This document shows positions 45,659-54,306 of a DNA stretch of 64,000 nt, piece after piece. How positions within the stretch are numbered: position 1 is the first letter of the stretch; each line of letters begins with the position of its first letter. The notes under the pieces were generated by a model. That model saw nothing but the letters and a program-made list of their open reading frames with translations. It was not told the origin of the DNA and made no database searches. Position numbers and translations under genes: made by a program. The stretch lies in assembly GCA_045596285.1 (NCBI GenBank), contig JAZOCA010000025.1:1-64000 (forward strand). The letters are read 5' to 3'. This DNA is from HGM11416 sp045596285. Its GTDB lineage: Bacteria; Bacillota; Clostridia; Christensenellales; Borkfalkiaceae.

Positions 45659-48600
45659 TCATTCCTCCGTAACAGAAATATTTATAACTCCATCGGAACA
45701 TATGAGCTTTTTTTCCTTAGCATTTTTACCAAAACAATATCGTTTTTTAATTGCATTCCACTGCCGTTTTGTTCCCTCATACGTAATACTCGATAAATTA
45801 TCACAATAAAAAGCATTTACAGATTCAATAGAAACAACGCTTTTCGGGATAGTTATTTCTTTTAAACTATTACACTCACAAAAAGCTTGCGATTCAATGG
45901 TTGTAACGTTTTTGGGAATAATTATCTCTGATAACTTTTTGCAATACCAAAAGGCAAAAGAAGGGATAACCGTTAAATTTTCTGGTAGCGTTACACTTGT
46001 TAAATTATCGCAATAAGCAAAAACACTACGCCCTATTATCGTTACACTATTTGGTATATTAATACTTGTTAAATTTTTACACTCTTCAAAAGCATATTCT
46101 TCAATCGTAGTTACGCTATTTGGTATTACAATATCTTTTAGGGTACGGTTTCTGTAAAAAGCACTTTCGCCTATAACATTGACGTGATTTGGTATAGTAA
46201 AAGAACTCTCTTTCTTTCCAGGCGCATAACAAATTAAGGTTTTTCCATCTTTACTATACAAATTTCCGTCTATCGCCTTAAAATTAAGATTATCTGTACT
46301 TACTTTTATCTCTTGCAGTGAGCTACAATAAAAAGCATTTGTAGATTCAATAGAAACAACGCTTTTCGGGATAGTTATTTCTTTTAAACTATTACATTTA
46401 TAAAAAGCTTGCAATTCAATGGTTGTAACGTTGTTGGGAATAATTACCTCTGATAAATTTTCGCAATGCCCAAAGGCAAAAGAAGGGATAACCGTTAAAT
46501 TTTCTGGTAGCGTTACGCTTGTTAAATTATCGCAATAAGCAAAAACTCTATACCCTATTGTCGTTACACTATTTGGTATATTAATACTTGTTAAATTTTT
46601 ACAATTTGCAAAAGCATCTTCTTCAATCGTAGTTACGCTATTTGGTATTACAATATCTTTTAGCGCGCGATTATCACAAAACGCGTGTGAACCTATAGTA
46701 TTTACGTGATTAGGTATAACAAAAACAGCATCTTTTTTTCCAGGAGCATAGCGAACTAATACTTTTCCATCTTTACTATATAAGTTGCCATCTATAGACG
46801 TATAATTAGGATTGTGTTTGTTTACGTTTATATTCTCAAGTTCTATACAACCATTAAAAGCTTTTTCGTGTATAACTTTTATACTTTCTTCTATATTTAC
46901 CTCGCTAACAGAATCACAAAGAGCACCGGCCCTCCTCCATCCCCCTGCTCTCTTATTATTATAATCAGTAATATACCAAAAAGCTAATCTATCAAGTTTA
47001 TCTCCGTTATTAACAGTTATTTTTTTAACGTTAAATTTTGTTAAAGATTGTATAGCACCCACAGGGCATTCAACCTGGTTAACATTGTAACACCCATAGA
47101 ATATATCTTTGCCAATATTCTTAATTTTACATTGTATACTTATATTTTGAAGAGCGGCGCAACCGTAAAAAGCATAGTCGCCAATAAATTTTATATTTTC
47201 GGGAATTACAATACTCGTAAGCGACTTACAATTTAAAAAGGCGAAACTATCGATGCGAGATATATTGTTAGGAATCACAACGTTTGTAAGCGTTTCTCGA
47301 TTAGTTGAAAGGTAGCTGTAAAAATCATCTTCTTTACTTTTTTTGTGTTTTGTTTTTTTATAAAACACTCTTTTTTTACCAATATCTTCTATTCCACGTA
47401 TTTTTTTCCAGCTCTTTCGTGTACCATAATAAACCACGTGAACAACCTTAGAACACCCTTTAAATGCACCTCTCCAAATATAATTAAGCTCATTATACAC
47501 CGTTATATGGCTAAGAGCTTTACAACCATCAAAGGCAAATAAGCCAATCTCTTTTAAACTTGTGGGAAAAACAACTTTTTTTAATGAATAACAATTCTTA
47601 AAAGCCTCGTCGCCTATTTTGTTTAAATTATTCGGCATTTTTATATCTTCTAATGAATTACATCTTTCAAATAACCCTCTTTCGATTTCGTTTAATTTAT
47701 CGGGTAACGCTATACATTTTAAACGAGTGCAGTTATAAAAAGCTCCCCTTTTTATTGAATTAACACTATTTGGGAGCACAACGTGTTCTAACTGTTTACA
47801 ATTACTAAATGCAAAAATATCGATTTCGGTAACGCTATTAGGTATTATTATACATTTTAGGTTGCAATAAGAAAAAGCATGTGGCCCTATCGTTTTAGTT
47901 CCATCTGGCACGATAAAAGTTTCTTCCGACTTACCGTTTGCATATTGAATTAACGTTTTACCGTCTTTAGAATATAAATCTCCATCAATAGATTTGTAAT
48001 TTGAATTACCTGATTCCACCTTTATTTCCACCAACTGATTACAACCCATAAAAGCATAATAACCTATTGTTTTAACGTTGTTGGGAATAATCACACTGTT
48101 GATTTCATTATGATATATTAGGGCTTCGTTAGCAATAATTTTACAATTATCATTTATTTGTACATAGTCAATTTTCTCTGTTCCTTTAATCAAACATAAA
48201 TATGGGTTTTCATCATTACCTAAATATTTTAATCCGTTAAGTTCATTATAGGAAAGATTATTGCATTCATTGAAAGATAATGCCCCTATTGATTCTATAC
48301 CGTTAGGCATTGTTATTTTTTTTAGTCCAAAACATTTCTCGAAGGCTCTTTTTCCTATATATTGTATATCTTCAGGTATATCAATAGCGGTTAAATTCAC
48401 ACATCCACTAAACGCTCTTTCTTCTATTTCCTCTAAATTTTTAGGAAGTGTTACGCTTAATAAATTCACACATCCTCTAAACGCTCTTTCTCCTATTATC
48501 TTTAAATTTTTAGGAAAAGTTACGCTTAATAAATTCACACATCCACCAAACGCGCTTTCTCCTATTCCCTCTAAATTTTTAGGAAGAGTTACGCTTAATA

Positions 48601-49201
48601 AATTATCATAATCAGCAAAAACAATTTCATTTATGTAATCCACTGGATATCCATAAATATCATCTTTTATGATAATTTCGGTTGAGTTGCCTCTATACTC
48701 GCTCACGAAGAAAGAGTTTGTTTCCTCATCATAAACATATTCAATACCATCTTCTTCATACACTAACGACGAATTTATAAGAATAGCTCCATCACAACAG
48801 AAAACCCAATCACACACAAGGCTCTCGTCTTTATTGATTTGAGCCCACTGATCCTTTGTTCCACCAAAGGTTATATTTACTATTGTTTTACACCTACTAA
48901 AAGCTCCGTTAACAATCAAACCTACACTTTTCGGTATAATCATATTTCTAACTAAATTACAGTTTGTAAACATATCCTCTGTAATAACGGCTACACCTTC
49001 TAAAACAGTTATACTTTCAAAAGATGAATAATTATTATAATCTGAACTGTTAGGTATAGTTTCACCATATATTACTAGCCCATTCTTGGCGTTGTTTTTT
49101 GTAAAAACGTAATCATTACTAGCATTTTCTTCCGTTTTGTTGCAGTTGTTTATATCAAATTCTTCTCCAATAGCTCGGCTATACTCTTTTGGGATCTTCA
49201 T
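45659..49201 (-). CDS. Giant BspA-type LRR protein without membrane span
   Basis: 1180 residues, almost entirely BspA-type leucine-rich repeats (for example FANCKNLTSINIPNSVTTIG). It starts MKIPKEYSRAIGEEFDINNC, sharing MKIPK-x-Y-x-R with the second LRR protein, and has neither a signal peptide nor a membrane span. A central NNGDKLDRLAFWYITDYNNK region departs from the repeat. Two tandem DNA copies of about 520 bp (45.8-46.8 kb) encode near-identical repeat blocks. AAAGGAG precedes the ATG. BspA-type LRRs are usually surface adhesins; how this one is located is unknown. Confidence 0.88.
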   Translation of the reverse strand: MKIPKEYSRAIGEEFDINNCNKTEENASNDYVFTKNNAKNGLVIYGETIPNSSDYNNYSSFESITVLEGVAVITEDMFTNCNLVRNMIIPKSVGLIVNGAFSRCKTIVNITFGGTKDQWAQINKDESLVCDWVFCCDGAILINSSLVYEEDGIEYVYDEETNSFFVSEYRGNSTEIIIKDDIYGYPVDYINEIVFADYDNLLSVTLPKNLEGIGESAFGGCVNLLSVTFPKNLKIIGERAFRGCVNLLSVTLPKNLEEIEERAFSGCVNLTAIDIPEDIQYIGKRAFEKCFGLKKITMPNGIESIGALSFNECNNLSYNELNGLKYLGNDENPYLCLIKGTEKIDYVQINDNCKIIANEALIYHNEINSVIIPNNVKTIGYYAFMGCNQLVEIKVESGNSNYKSIDGDLYSKDGKTLIQYANGKSEETFIVPDGTKTIGPHAFSYCNLKCIIIPNSVTEIDIFAFSNCKQLEHVVLPNSVNSIKRGAFYNCTRLKCIALPDKLNEIERGLFERCNSLEDIKMPNNLNKIGDEAFKNCYSLKKVVFPTSLKEIGLFAFDGCKALSHITVYNELNYIWRGAFKGCSKVVHVVYYGTRKSWKKIRGIEDIGKKRVFYKKTKHKKSKEDDFYSYLSTNRETLTNVVIPNNISRIDSFAFLNCKSLTSIVIPENIKFIGDYAFYGCAALQNISIQCKIKNIGKDIFYGCYNVNQVECPVGAIQSLTKFNVKKITVNNGDKLDRLAFWYITDYNNKRAGGWRRAGALCDSVSEVNIEESIKVIHEKAFNGCIELENINVNKHNPNYTSIDGNLYSKDGKVLVRYAPGKKDAVFVIPNHVNTIGSHAFCDNRALKDIVIPNSVTTIEEDAFANCKNLTSINIPNSVTTIGYRVFAYCDNLTSVTLPENLTVIPSFAFGHCENLSEVIIPNNVTTIELQAFYKCNSLKEITIPKSVVSIESTNAFYCSSLQEIKVSTDNLNFKAIDGNLYSKDGKTLICYAPGKKESSFTIPNHVNVIGESAFYRNRTLKDIVIPNSVTTIEEYAFEECKNLTSINIPNSVTIIGRSVFAYCDNLTSVTLPENLTVIPSFAFWYCKKLSEIIIPKNVTTIESQAFCECNSLKEITIPKSVVSIESVNAFYCDNLSSITYEGTKRQWNAIKKRYCFGKNAKEKKLICSDGVINISVTEE
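45800..46843. repeat. Internal 522-bp tandem duplication in LRR coding sequence
   Basis: AGATTCAATAGAAACAACGC recurs at 45821 and 46343, exactly 522 bp apart (174 codons). Most of the sequence between follows the same order with about 90 percent identity by eye. Confidence 0.8.
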
Positions 49202-49227
49202 GGTTCTCCTTTCCTGTGTGAAATAGA

Positions 49228-50688
49228 TTAGATTTCTTTTTTAAATGGGTCTACCTTTAAAAAGAATGGATTGCTTTGCTCTTTTGCTCCGTATTTTCTG
49301 GCAAGGCGAACAATACATTCGCCAACGTCTAAATTTAAAATATCCCAGTCTTCAACAACGTTTGCTTTTTCTACGCTTTCTATAACTCCACGGCTAGAAA
49401 TTGCCGAAAGATACGCTATTCTCTTCTTGTTTTGCCCAAGAGTGTCAACGATATATTTTCTTGTTTCATAATCGGCAACGCGATATGCAATTATAGAGGA
49501 AAAACCACTTAAAATATTTTTTGCGTTATCTTCACCGTAATTGTTAATAATTTGAGAGATGTTCTGAACGCCTATAATAAATTTAACGCCTATGCTTCTA
49601 CCAAAATTAACTGCGTCGTCTATGTGATTTAAATTAGGAAGAAGTTTAAACTCATCAACTATAAAATACGCATTTCCTTTTTTACCGTGGCGACTTTCTA
49701 AAGATTCTTTAATTGCTAAATCCACAAGTAAAGAATAAATGGGAGTTAAAACACTACCTTCCGTTATATCGTACTGAATATATATTTTTTTACCACCGCG
49801 TTCGCGAACTGCTTCACGTATAGAAAAACTACCTTCTTTTGCAAAATTACCAATAAAAATTTCATCTATTACCATTTGCAATTCTGCAATTATACCTTGC
49901 GTTTGTCCGTTATTTTCTACTTTATCACCCGCAGTTAAATAGCTTAAAGCTCCTCTTTCTCTTTTTGAAAGCAAATATGCTAAAACATCTAAAACGTTAT
50001 TAGACCTAACGCACTCTAATCCAATATTTTCACCGTTAAATAAGGCTTTTAAAAGTTTGTTAGATAATGGCATGTCTAAAGCCATTTCACAACGTTTTAA
50101 TTCACGCAAAATGGCAGCAAAAATAGCTTTTGCCGCTTGCGGGAAGAATGGATTAGAAGATTTTTTTATTGCATCAGCAAAAATCATTCCGGCAATTTCA
50201 TTAGAACTTTCGGTTAATTTATCTTCATCTAATTCTTTAAAGATATTCCATATTTCTTCTTTTGAAGAAACCTTTTCGTGCCCTTTAGCGTCTTTTAGGG
50301 GCGCGTTAGATAAAAAGATATCCTTTCTATTTTCATGACTTCCAAAAGTATTATAAAAATCACCCTTTGTGTCAAAAATAACCATTACGTCTTTTTCCGT
50401 ACACTTATCAATAAGTTGGTCGGTCATAGATAAAAAGGTATTAGTTTTTCCCATACCTATACCACCAACTATTAAAAAATGCTTACTTAAAACGTCACTA
50501 TCAATTTGAACTTTTATATCTTTAAAACCCTTATCTATACCGTTAAATTCTTCTTCAGGCTCAGGTTTTACGTTCGTTTTTCCGCTTAAAACAATCTGTG
50601 GATCGCTTGCTGAATTACCGTCATAAAATTTATCATACTCTGGGCCCGTATAAACAGTTTCTATTTTGAAATCCTTTCTGTTTTGCAT
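49228..50688 (-). CDS. VirD4/TraG-like ATPase (orphan coupling-protein family)
   Basis: 486 residues. Walker A GGIGMGKT (75-82), a DTKGD loop, FFPQAAKAIFAAILREL and Walker B YFIVDEF (341-347), followed by GVQNISQI, place it in the TraG/TraD/VirD4 (type IV coupling protein/HerA-like) group. The two N-terminal membrane helices typical of VirD4 are missing. No relaxase, mating-pore or FtsK gene is in the window. It follows the PH-like membrane gene by 14 bp and precedes the LRR gene by 26 bp. It could power DNA or protein movement; unresolved. Confidence 0.85.
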   Translation of the reverse strand: MQNRKDFKIETVYTGPEYDKFYDGNSASDPQIVLSGKTNVKPEPEEEFNGIDKGFKDIKVQIDSDVLSKHFLIVGGIGMGKTNTFLSMTDQLIDKCTEKDVMVIFDTKGDFYNTFGSHENRKDIFLSNAPLKDAKGHEKVSSKEEIWNIFKELDEDKLTESSNEIAGMIFADAIKKSSNPFFPQAAKAIFAAILRELKRCEMALDMPLSNKLLKALFNGENIGLECVRSNNVLDVLAYLLSKRERGALSYLTAGDKVENNGQTQGIIAELQMVIDEIFIGNFAKEGSFSIREAVRERGGKKIYIQYDITEGSVLTPIYSLLVDLAIKESLESRHGKKGNAYFIVDEFKLLPNLNHIDDAVNFGRSIGVKFIIGVQNISQIINNYGEDNAKNILSGFSSIIAYRVADYETRKYIVDTLGQNKKRIAYLSAISSRGVIESVEKANVVEDWDILNLDVGECIVRLARKYGAKEQSNPFFLKVDPFKKEI

Positions 50689-50702
50689 AATATCTCCTCT
50701 TC

Positions 50703-51365
50703 TTAAGCGTAATCGCCACGTTCTTGTAAGGTTGCAATTCTTCCGTTAATTACTTCAACAAATTCATAAAAGTTTTTTTCAATAGGAATTGCATTGTAAA
50801 TAATAGTAGTGCCGTTTGAAACTAAAGTCGTTCTGCGAATATGCCCGGCAGTTCCACCCATAATCGTTATATTTCCTATGGTAATTTTGTAATTTCTTGC
50901 ACGATACTTAAACGCCCTATAAATCAAATATGCCCCAAGAGCCCCAAAGAGAGCTAAAGTTAAAAAACCCCATCCCCAAATTCCTTCAACTGTAAATATA
51001 AACACACTTAATATCAAAGAAAATAATGAAACAATTATCCCCCAAATAAAGGCTAAATAGTTAAACGGTTTATCGTAACTTGCGCAAACGGTTCCTATAT
51101 TTCTAATACTTGTACTAGCAAAAGAATAGTGGCTACCTCTATGATTTTTAGATTCTGGGTAATCTACCATAAAATATAATCGTTGTGCAGAAAGAACGAA
51201 GTATCCAACGCTTATACCTCCTTCAAACCAATCCGAAGCACCCACAAAACACTTATACACGTTTTTAGTTTCTTCATCTGGAGCTGCGTCTTCATGCCCG
51301 TAAATTCTTTTGTTGAGCCGTTGAATGACTCGCATCTGCTCTTCGGATATCTTTTTTTCAGCCAT
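50703..51365 (-). CDS. PH-like membrane protein, first gene of the operon
   Basis: 220 residues. A cytoplasmic N-terminal region is followed by two adjacent membrane spans (about 107-127 and 131-150), then a beta-rich PH-like stretch ending NYKITIGNITIMGGTAGHIR. Start at 51365 (AAAGGAG ahead); a longer upstream start at 51437 would put the promoter inside the gene. Could give the ATPase a membrane partner, which it otherwise lacks; inference. Confidence 0.75.
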   Translation of the reverse strand: MAEKKISEEQMRVIQRLNKRIYGHEDAAPDEETKNVYKCFVGASDWFEGGISVGYFVLSAQRLYFMVDYPESKNHRGSHYSFASTSIRNIGTVCASYDKPFNYLAFIWGIIVSLFSLILSVFIFTVEGIWGWGFLTLALFGALGAYLIYRAFKYRARNYKITIGNITIMGGTAGHIRRTTLVSNGTTIIYNAIPIEKNFYEFVEVINGRIATLQERGDYA

Positions 51366-51405
51366 ATTTTTTCTCCTTTTTATAAAATAAAATTGTCGCA
51401 ATATG

Positions 51406-51434
51406 ATTTTATCATAATAATTAATCAAAATCAA
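51406..51434 (-). promoter_or_regulatory. Sigma-A promoter of the GHH/BspA operon
   Basis: Minus strand TTGATT, 17 bp, TAAAAT, about 40 nt before the first ATG. The only promoter-like sequence found for the six genes. Confidence 0.75.
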
Positions 51435-51534
51435 CATAATTTTACGTAGCCAAGTAAAAATAAACTTAAATAAATAAGTATAAATTAAACTACTATTAGT
51501 TAATTACCTTATTTTTACCGATCGATATTCCTGG

Positions 51535-51568
51535 AAAAGCCTGCTATAGCACGATTAATAAACTTTTT
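51535..51568 (+). repeat. Dispersed CTATA/CGATTAA element, copy 11
   Basis: AAAAGCCTGCTATAGCACG then ATTAATAA and ACTTTTT. It lies 41 bp before array B, on the operon side, mirroring copy 10 beside array A. Confidence 0.85.
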
Positions 51569-51608
51569 AAGATGTGCGCAATGATAAAAAACTTCTATAA
51601 TATTTATC

Positions 51609-51852
51609 TAGTCCTACACCGCCTATCGTGCCGTTAATACCGTTCATTAACTACCAACAGTCGCTTTACCTTCCCCACCACCGTGAGTTAACTACCAACA
51701 GTCGCTTTACCTTCCCCACCGCCATGAGTTAACTACCAACAGTCGCTTTACCTTCTCCACCTCCGTAAGCCAACTACCAACAGTCGCTTTAGCTTCCCCA
51801 CCTCCGTGAGCCAACTACCAACAGTCGCTTTATCTTCTCCACCACCGTGAGT
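51609..51852. repeat. 41-bp tandem repeat array B with leader
   Basis: Leader TAGTCCTACACCGCCTATCG at 51609-51628 then TTAATACCGTTCATTAACTA, identical in these blocks to array A. Five contiguous 41-bp units follow, with CCAACAG at 51654, 51695, 51736, 51777 and 51818. Same orientation as array A, about 11 kb away. The 51435-51534 stretch before it contains nothing recognised. Confidence 0.95.
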
Positions 51853-51886
51853 GAAAAAGTAAAATTAAAAAAATGCTTAAAATAAA

Positions 51887-51915
51887 TTGACAAAGCTATA
51901 ATGCAGTAATATAAT
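51887..51915 (+). promoter_or_regulatory. Consensus sigma-A promoter of thiT
   Basis: TTGACA (51887-51892), 17 bp, TATAAT (51910-51915), a perfect match, about 20 nt before the riboswitch. Confidence 0.92.
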
Positions 51916-51933
51916 AATAGCATCAGACAATAA

Positions 51934-52045
51934 ACGGGGTGCTGTGTATTTGCAAACGTTCAAGACCGGTATTGAACGGCGAAAACACGGCTGAGATTAT
52001 ACCCATAATCGGGCGCGGTAATTCACGGCCGAGAAACAGTATTTT
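51934..52045 (+). promoter_or_regulatory. TPP riboswitch (THI box)
   Basis: ACGGGGTGC (51934-51942) and GGCTGAGATTATACCC (51989-52004) are the two conserved halves of the THI box. The 3' part, GCGCGGTAATTCACGGCC, matches the pyrophosphate-sensor half less well than usual. An alternative GGGCG/CGCCC pairing (about 52011 with 52051) near the AGGAGG of thiT suggests translational control. It should switch thiT off when thiamine pyrophosphate is abundant. Confidence 0.88.
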
Positions 52046-52081
52046 TCTTACGCCCCTGAAATTTTTAGGAGGTGTTTTTTT

Positions 52082-52759
52082 ATGTCTGAACTGTTGTTTT
52101 TTAACTCTTTAGTGGAAGAAAGTTTTACCGATTACGTAACTATTTGTTCCACAATTCTAATCGTGTTGCTAATTGTTGCAATAGGCGTAATGATTGCAAA
52201 AAAGAAACTCGCAACCCAAGATATTGCCTATGCAGGCGTTGCGATATCGCTTTCTTTCGTGCTTTCGTTTATCAAATTTACACCCGTTCAATACGGTGGA
52301 TCGATAACGCTTGCATCACTTGCCCCTCTGCTTATTTACGCTTACTATTTTGGCTTTGCAAAAGCGCTTGTTTGCGGTTTTATTTACGGCATTTTGCAGT
52401 TCTTGCAAGATCCATACATCCTTACACCCGCAACTTTTACGTTAGACTTTTTGCTTGCCTTTGCGTCTGTTAGCGTTATGGGGCTGTTTTCAAAAGCAAA
52501 ATTAAACGTCGCAACGCTTACACTTGGCACAACGGCATCTATTGCAACAAGATTTTTTATGCACTTTATTTCTGGTATTTTATACTTTAATCACGGAAGC
52601 ATCTGGGTAAACCTACCCGCCGAAAGCGCGGTTTCATACTCATTGCTTTATCAAACGGTATATCTTGTGCCAGACTTTATAATTTGCCTTGCTGTTATGC
52701 TTATTCTTTACAAAACACGCGTTATAGAAAGAATTAAGCCAAAAAGCCTTCAAAAATAG
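52082..52759 (+). CDS. thiT: ECF transporter S component, thiamine-specific
   Basis: 225 residues, about six membrane segments. ThiT-like features include KFTPVQYGGSITLASLAPLL and FIYGILQFLQDP. The TPP riboswitch in front identifies thiamine as the substrate. It needs the EcfA1-EcfA2-EcfT module encoded at 34-36.5 kb. AGGAGG lies 8 bases ahead of the ATG. Two dispersed elements and a bidirectional terminator follow it. Confidence 0.95.
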   Translation: MSELLFFNSLVEESFTDYVTICSTILIVLLIVAIGVMIAKKKLATQDIAYAGVAISLSFVLSFIKFTPVQYGGSITLASLAPLLIYAYYFGFAKALVCGFIYGILQFLQDPYILTPATFTLDFLLAFASVSVMGLFSKAKLNVATLTLGTTASIATRFFMHFISGILYFNHGSIWVNLPAESAVSYSLLYQTVYLVPDFIICLAVMLILYKTRVIERIKPKSLQK

Positions 52760-52782
52760 GTAAATTAAAAAGCAAAATGCGT

Positions 52783-52809
52783 GTTAACCGCACTATAGGC
52801 GCACTTTTT
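52783..52809 (-). repeat. Dispersed CTATA/CGATTAA element, copy 12
   Basis: Plus strand GTTAACCGCACTATAGGC then GCACTTTTT, 24 bp after the thiT stop. Confidence 0.85.
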
Positions 52810-52824
52810 AACTTTATTTAAACA

Positions 52825-52863
52825 AAAAAACGCTTTCCTTTTTTTTTGGGGTAAGCGTTTTTT
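52825..52863. terminator. Bidirectional terminator between thiT and the lipoprotein gene
   Basis: AAAAAACGCTT (52825-52835) pairs with AAGCGTTTTTT (52853-52863) with T runs on both sides. Confidence 0.85.
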
Positions 52864-52915
52864 AATTTTTTATAAAATGTAGTTTTTTATATACAATTTA
52901 ATTGTGTTTATTGCA

Positions 52916-52942
52916 GTTAATCGTGCTATAGCCACACTTTTT
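52916..52942 (-). repeat. Dispersed CTATA/CGATTAA element, copy 13
   Basis: Plus strand GTTAATCGTGCTATAGCC then ACACTTTTT. With copy 12 it brackets the terminator at 52825-52863. Confidence 0.85.
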
Positions 52943-52963
52943 ATTTTAAACTACAAATAATAA

Positions 52964-53962
52964 CTAATTAGCGTTTGACTTTACGTAATTTTTTAACGCA
53001 TCAACCTTTTGATTGCATTCGGCTTCATCGCCTTTATGAATATACAGTAATAGGTTGATTTCTATTTTCCTGCCGTAATATTCTATCGTATGCCACGACG
53101 TAGCGCCATACAATTTAACTAATTCAACTTCGCCTGTTTTAAGATTATAATAAGCTTCTTGAGTTATAGAACAATCTGAATTCGAAATCGACGCATATAA
53201 TAATGAAAAATCTTTATTTACTCCCGATGGAATATTAAAGAAAGGTGCGGTCTGCTTAAACACAATATAATTTTCGTATAGTTTGTATTCTCTGGTCACA
53301 AATTCATTAATATCATACGTTTTATCGTTAAGTTCATACGGTTCGTAATTTTTAAAGAAAGTTGATTGTGAAATAAGATTTCTTAAATAAACCGCTCTTA
53401 CTTGCATTTCGCATAATTCAGTTCCGTTAGTGGGAAATATCGGGTACTCTTTTGAACTGTATCTTACAACCCCATTAGCACCGGATTCAGAGCCGTTAAA
53501 CGCTTTTTCGTCCTTATAGGTATATTTATTAAAAGAACTCATTTCAAAACTATTATCTTCTAATTTTTTTGAATAATTATACTCTTCAACTACTAAAACG
53601 GCGTCATCACCTTCTTTTTTGGCTCTGAATTCATATAATTCAGCGCTATCAAGATAATAAGCATTCATATTTACATAGGACTTACTTTCGTCGCCTAATT
53701 TCGTTTCAGCTACACACGAAAGTTTTTTCCCAACCTTATAATTTACAAACCCTATTTTATCAAATATTTCATAAAAGTCTGCCGTTTTATCACAGGTAAT
53801 TTCTTCCCCTTCGCTAGTTTCAATAACCACCGAATCGACTTCCTTGCCCAAAACGATTTCTTTAGCTTTTACAATATCAAATTCATCTTGACCGCCTTTA
53901 TTACAAGAAGCCATTGACAAAAGCAATATAAACGCCAAGAAAACAACTATAAACTTCTTCAT
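52964..53962 (-). CDS. Hypothetical lipoprotein, 332 aa
   Basis: Signal peptide with lipobox MASC (Cys20), then a Lys/Glu/Asp-rich mature protein with many Tyr and no domain I recognise. It has a strong promoter and a leader of about 100 nt. The 3' end faces thiT. Possible sensor or substrate-binding role cannot be judged. Confidence 0.75.
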   Translation of the reverse strand: MKKFIVVFLAFILLLSMASCNKGGQDEFDIVKAKEIVLGKEVDSVVIETSEGEEITCDKTADFYEIFDKIGFVNYKVGKKLSCVAETKLGDESKSYVNMNAYYLDSAELYEFRAKKEGDDAVLVVEEYNYSKKLEDNSFEMSSFNKYTYKDEKAFNGSESGANGVVRYSSKEYPIFPTNGTELCEMQVRAVYLRNLISQSTFFKNYEPYELNDKTYDINEFVTREYKLYENYIVFKQTAPFFNIPSGVNKDFSLLYASISNSDCSITQEAYYNLKTGEVELVKLYGATSWHTIEYYGRKIEINLLLYIHKGDEAECNQKVDALKNYVKSNAN

Positions 53963-54065
53963 TTTTTACCACTCCATTACGTACTAGGCGCTATAAAATT
54001 ACTTACCTTTAAGCACCAGTTTTACTTGCTTAAACGAATTTTTATCGCAAAATCAAGTTGAATTA

Positions 54066-54094
54066 ATTATACAACAACACTACCGAAAAATCAA
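54066..54094 (-). promoter_or_regulatory. Sigma-A promoter of the 332-aa lipoprotein gene
   Basis: Minus strand TTGATT, 17 bp, TATAAT. The rest of the 53963-54379 gap is AT-rich, with one dispersed element and nothing else recognised. Confidence 0.8.
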
Positions 54095-54306
54095 TACAAA
54101 TAATAAAAAATATTACAAAAAACCAAATAAATATACCCTTACGATTAGCGGTTGATTAAACTATATGAAAATTTAACAAACACCACGCTCCGTTAGCCCT
54201 TCCAACCGCAACCATCTAAATAAAGTATATAAACTCTTTTTATAACCGTCGCATTGTTTGCTTTTTTGAATATAAAACAGTCTTTATTTTTTATAAAGAA
54301 CACTAT

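Noticed and set aside
48261..48611. Repetitive plus-strand open frame opposite the LRR gene
   Set aside because: Its repetition is the mirror of the LRR repeat on the minus strand; no independent evidence for a gene.
40426..51852. The island as a classical integrative conjugative element or prophage
   Set aside because: No integrase, relaxase, replication, structural phage or mating-pore gene was seen; the TraG-like ATPase alone is not enough.
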